From assembly GCA_013813615.1 (NCBI GenBank), contig JACCRJ010000590.1:1-8308 (forward strand): a stretch of 8,308 nt of DNA, read 5' to 3'. A program made the translations under genes and the position numbers. The DNA comes from Lautropia sp. (GTDB lineage: Bacteria; Pseudomonadota; Gammaproteobacteria; Burkholderiales; Burkholderiaceae_E). Below, piece after piece: positions 6,641 through 8,308 of the stretch (positions are counted from its first letter, which is position 1; every line of letters begins with the position of its first letter). The notes under the pieces are model-generated. The model saw only the letters and a program-made list of their open reading frames with translations, had not been told where the DNA came from and did no database searches.

Positions 6641-7435
6641 GTGACGCAGTCGGGCTTTCTGTCGGGTAAACGCATCCTGATCCTGGGTTTGCTGTCCAAT
6701 CGTTCAATTGCCTATGGCATCGCCCGCCGGTGCCGGGCGCAGGGCGCCGAGATTGCCTTCACTTACCAGGGCGAACGCTTCAAGGACCGGGTCACGGATC
6801 TCGCTGCGGAATGCGGATCGAGCCTTGTTTTCCCGTGCGACGTGTCGGACGATGCGCAGATCACGGACCTGATGACCGCGCTAAGCGCCCGTTGGGACGG
6901 GCTCGACGGCCTGGTCCACGCCGTCGCCTACGCGCCGCGCGAAGCCATCGCCGGCGACTTCCTGGAAGGCATCAGCCGGGAAGCCTTCCGGATGGCCCAC
7001 GACATCTCCTCCTACAGCTTCGTCGCGCTGGCGAAGGCGGCGCTGCCGCTGATGAGCGGCCGCAACGCAGCCCTGCTCACGCTGAGTTACCTCGGCGCCG
7101 TGCGCACCGTTCCCAACTACAACACCATGGGCCTGGCCAAGGCCTCACTCGAAGCCAGCGTGCGATACCTGGCGCAGTCGCTCGGTCCGCGCGGCATCCG
7201 CGTGAACGGCATCTCGGCGGGGCCGATCAAGACACTGGCCGCCTCCGGCATCAAGGGCTTCTCCGGCATCCTGGAGACGGTCGCAGCAAGCGCCCCACTG
7301 CGGCGTAACGTGACCATCGACGACGTCGGCAATGTCGCCGCATTCCTCCTGTCCGACCTGGCGGCGGGCGTCACGGCCGAGATCACTTATGTCGACTGCG
7401 GATTCTCGTCGGCCGTGAGCGGTATCGTCGAATGA
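6641..7435 (+). CDS. fabI: FabI, NADH-dependent enoyl-[acyl-carrier-protein] reductase
   Basis: FabI catalyses the last step of each fatty-acid elongation cycle, reducing trans-2-enoyl-ACP to acyl-ACP in the cytoplasm. It is a short-chain dehydrogenase-type Rossmann enzyme. The protein has 264 residues, matching the family's usual 260 or so. The N-terminus GFLSGKRILILG and the nucleotide-binding region with SNRSIAYGIA (19-28) are plain. The catalytic set is Tyr150 (TLSYLG), Tyr160 and Lys167 (NYNTMGLAK), equivalent to Tyr146, Tyr156 and Lys163 of E. coli FabI. The substrate loop ISAGPIKTLAASGIKGF (191-207) is conserved. Two departures stand out: HAVAYAP at 93-99, where E. coli has HSIGFAP, placing Ala at the position of E. 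coli Gly93 (a triclosan-contact residue), and VDCGF near the C-terminus, where VDGGF or VDSGF is usual. The start is GTG with GGAGGG seven bases upstream. It is transcribed divergently from yejA, and the ABC ATPase gene follows after 40 bases, possibly in the same operon. Confidence 0.96.
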   Translation: MTQSGFLSGKRILILGLLSNRSIAYGIARRCRAQGAEIAFTYQGERFKDRVTDLAAECGSSLVFPCDVSDDAQITDLMTALSARWDGLDGLVHAVAYAPREAIAGDFLEGISREAFRMAHDISSYSFVALAKAALPLMSGRNAALLTLSYLGAVRTVPNYNTMGLAKASLEASVRYLAQSLGPRGIRVNGISAGPIKTLAASGIKGFSGILETVAASAPLRRNVTIDDVGNVAAFLLSDLAAGVTAEITYVDCGFSSAVSGIVE

Positions 7436-7475
7436 CGGCGGAGGTTGGAGCACCTGCCGCCCAAGCAGGAGCAAC

Positions 7476-8141
7476 GTGCCGGTACTTGTATTGAGGGGCG
7501 TCTCGAAGCGTTTCGACCAGCGACGCTGGGTGCTGCGCCAGGTGTCGCTGCAGGTCGAAACCGGCGAGCGGGTGGTGTTGATCGGCGAGTCCGGCGTCGG
7601 GAAGTCGTCGCTGCTCAACCTCTGCGCCGGGCTCGACGTTCCCGACGAAGGCGAGATCGTCGTCGCCGGCCGCCCGTTGCACGGGCTCGACGACACCGCG
7701 CTGGCTGCAGTGCGCCGCCGCAGCCTCGGATTCGTCTTCCAGGCGTTTCACCTGATCCCGCATCTGCAGCTCTGGCAGAACGTGGCCCTGCCGCTGCTGT
7801 TGATCGGAGCGGACGAGGCTTCCGCCAGGGAAAACGCCCGTGCAATGCTCGACGAAGTCGGGCTGGGTGAGCGCGCCGACAGTCTGCCGGGTGAGCTTTC
7901 CGGCGGCGAGCAGCAACGGGTCGCGCTGGCCAGGGCCCTGGTGCATCGCCCCGCCCTGATCCTCGCGGACGAACCAACCGGCAACCTCGATCCGCAGACC
8001 GCCGCGGCAGCCACCAACCTGCTGGCCGAACAGGTCCGCACCCGATCCGCGTCCTTGCTGATGGTCACGCACTCGGCACAGGCAGAGCGGAACGCGGATC
8101 GGGTGCTCCGGCTTACGCCGGAGGGCGTGGTGCCGGCATGA
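7476..8141 (+). CDS. LolD/MacB-class ABC transporter ATP-binding protein
   Basis: This is a single-domain ABC ATPase of 221 residues, the usual length for the LolD/MacB/FtsE class that drives periplasm-facing, non-importer permeases. Walker A is GESGVGKS (37-44), the Q-loop glutamine is Gln89 in [12 protein letters not shown], the signature LSGGEQQR is at 141-148, Walker B LILADE is at 161-166, and the switch histidine is His199 (MVTHS). The segment NVALPLLL after the Q-loop is characteristic of this class. All catalytic residues are present. The start is GTG 7476, with AGGAG four bases before it (a short spacing). The gene sits 40 bases after fabI and 19 bases before a permease start on the same strand, so it probably powers that permease. 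Substrate cannot be read from the ATPase: lipoprotein release (LolD), efflux (MacB-like) and YbbA/AttE-like roles all fit. I give no gene symbol because LolD proper needs LolC/E partners that are not visible. Confidence 0.88.
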   Translation: MPVLVLRGVSKRFDQRRWVLRQVSLQVETGERVVLIGESGVGKSSLLNLCAGLDVPDEGEIVVAGRPLHGLDDTALAAVRRRSLGFVFQAFHLIPHLQLWQNVALPLLLIGADEASARENARAMLDEVGLGERADSLPGELSGGEQQRVALARALVHRPALILADEPTGNLDPQTAAAATNLLAEQVRTRSASLLMVTHSAQAERNADRVLRLTPEGVVPA

Positions 8142-8160
8142 CGAGCCCTGGTGCCGCCGG

Positions 8161-8308
8161 ATGCACAATCCCCGCCCGCTGAAACCCCAGTCGCTGAACC
8201 CGGCTCGAGGCGCCTCGCTCCTGCTGCGGTGGCTTCGCCAGGCACATTTCAGGGCGCAGCCGGGGCGCACCATTGCCAGCGTCGCCGCCGTCGCCATCGG
8301 GGTGGCGC
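8161..8308 (+). CDS. N-terminus of probable FtsX/MacB-type ABC permease, truncated by window edge
   Basis: The frame opens at ATG 8161 and stays open to the window end (49 codons). After about 20 polar residues it reads [20 protein letters not shown] followed by [11 protein letters not shown] basic amphipathic stretch with 'R-x-x-PGR' leading straight into a small-residue membrane segment with IGVA is how many FtsX/MacB-family permeases begin (compare 'RAHPGRxxLxVLAIALGVAL'). ATG 8161 is the first in-frame start after the ATPase stop at 8141, leaving a 19-base gap; its ribosome-binding site is weak. The ATPase next door supports the call. Rest of the protein, and so its substrate, is not in the window. 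Confidence 0.65.
   Translation, partial: MHNPRPLKPQSLNPARGASLLLRWLRQAHFRAQPGRTIASVAAVAIGVA

Noticed and set aside
6576..6707. 44-residue N-terminal extension of YejA beginning at 6707
   Set aside because: It would overlap fabI by 67 bases and sit before a complete Sec signal peptide that begins naturally at ATG 6575.
8138..8182. 14-codon ORF starting at an ATGA overlap with the ATPase stop
   Set aside because: It ends after 14 codons with no family features; the next ATG (8161) in another frame gives a clear permease-like N-terminus.

Overview
The window is a GC-rich bacterial chromosomal segment, by eye about 65% G+C with dense, tightly packed genes. The FabI sequence looks like betaproteobacterial FabI as I know it (for example the stretches GLLSNRSIAYGIA and APREAIAGDF). 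The small lipoprotein with an SmpA/BamE-like domain fits the same group. A betaproteobacterium, perhaps Rhodocyclales-like, is my best guess; a high-GC gammaproteobacterium cannot be excluded. I see no mobile element, CRISPR array, tRNA, rRNA or phage gene.

Layout, left to right. (1) 2-265 (+) is the C-terminal end of a LysM-containing cell-wall protein, possibly a lytic transglycosylase of the MltD type. It is followed by a strong nested hairpin at 268-331. (2) 453-910 (+) is a small lipoprotein gene with an SmpA/OmlA (BamE-like) domain, interrupted by an apparent one-base frameshift at about 660-661. (3) 964-6575 (-) is a complete yejABEF operon encoding a peptide ABC importer: periplasmic binding protein, two permeases and a double ATPase. 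All adjoining genes overlap by 1 to 26 bases, so translation is probably coupled. The operon converges on the lipoprotein gene. (4) Only 65 bases separate the yejA start from the divergently transcribed fabI at 6641-7435 (+), the enoyl-ACP reductase of fatty-acid synthesis. (5) 7476-8141 (+) encodes a LolD/MacB-class ATPase, and 8161 to the window edge (+) starts its probable FtsX/MacB-type permease. These two follow fabI closely and may be cotranscribed with it.

How the genes relate. The four Yej proteins form one transporter: YejA captures peptides in the periplasm, YejB and YejE form the channel, and YejF hydrolyses ATP. In enterobacteria this importer takes up peptide-nucleotide microcin C; in some alphaproteobacteria it has been tied to uptake of cell-wall peptides. 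A LysM cell-wall gene lies nearby, so cell-wall peptide recycling is a possible but unproven theme. Most content is conserved envelope and housekeeping material, and I found no convincing previously undescribed system. The points worth a second look are the broken lipoprotein gene, a possibly leaderless yejA transcript, and substitutions in the FabI inhibitor/substrate loop.
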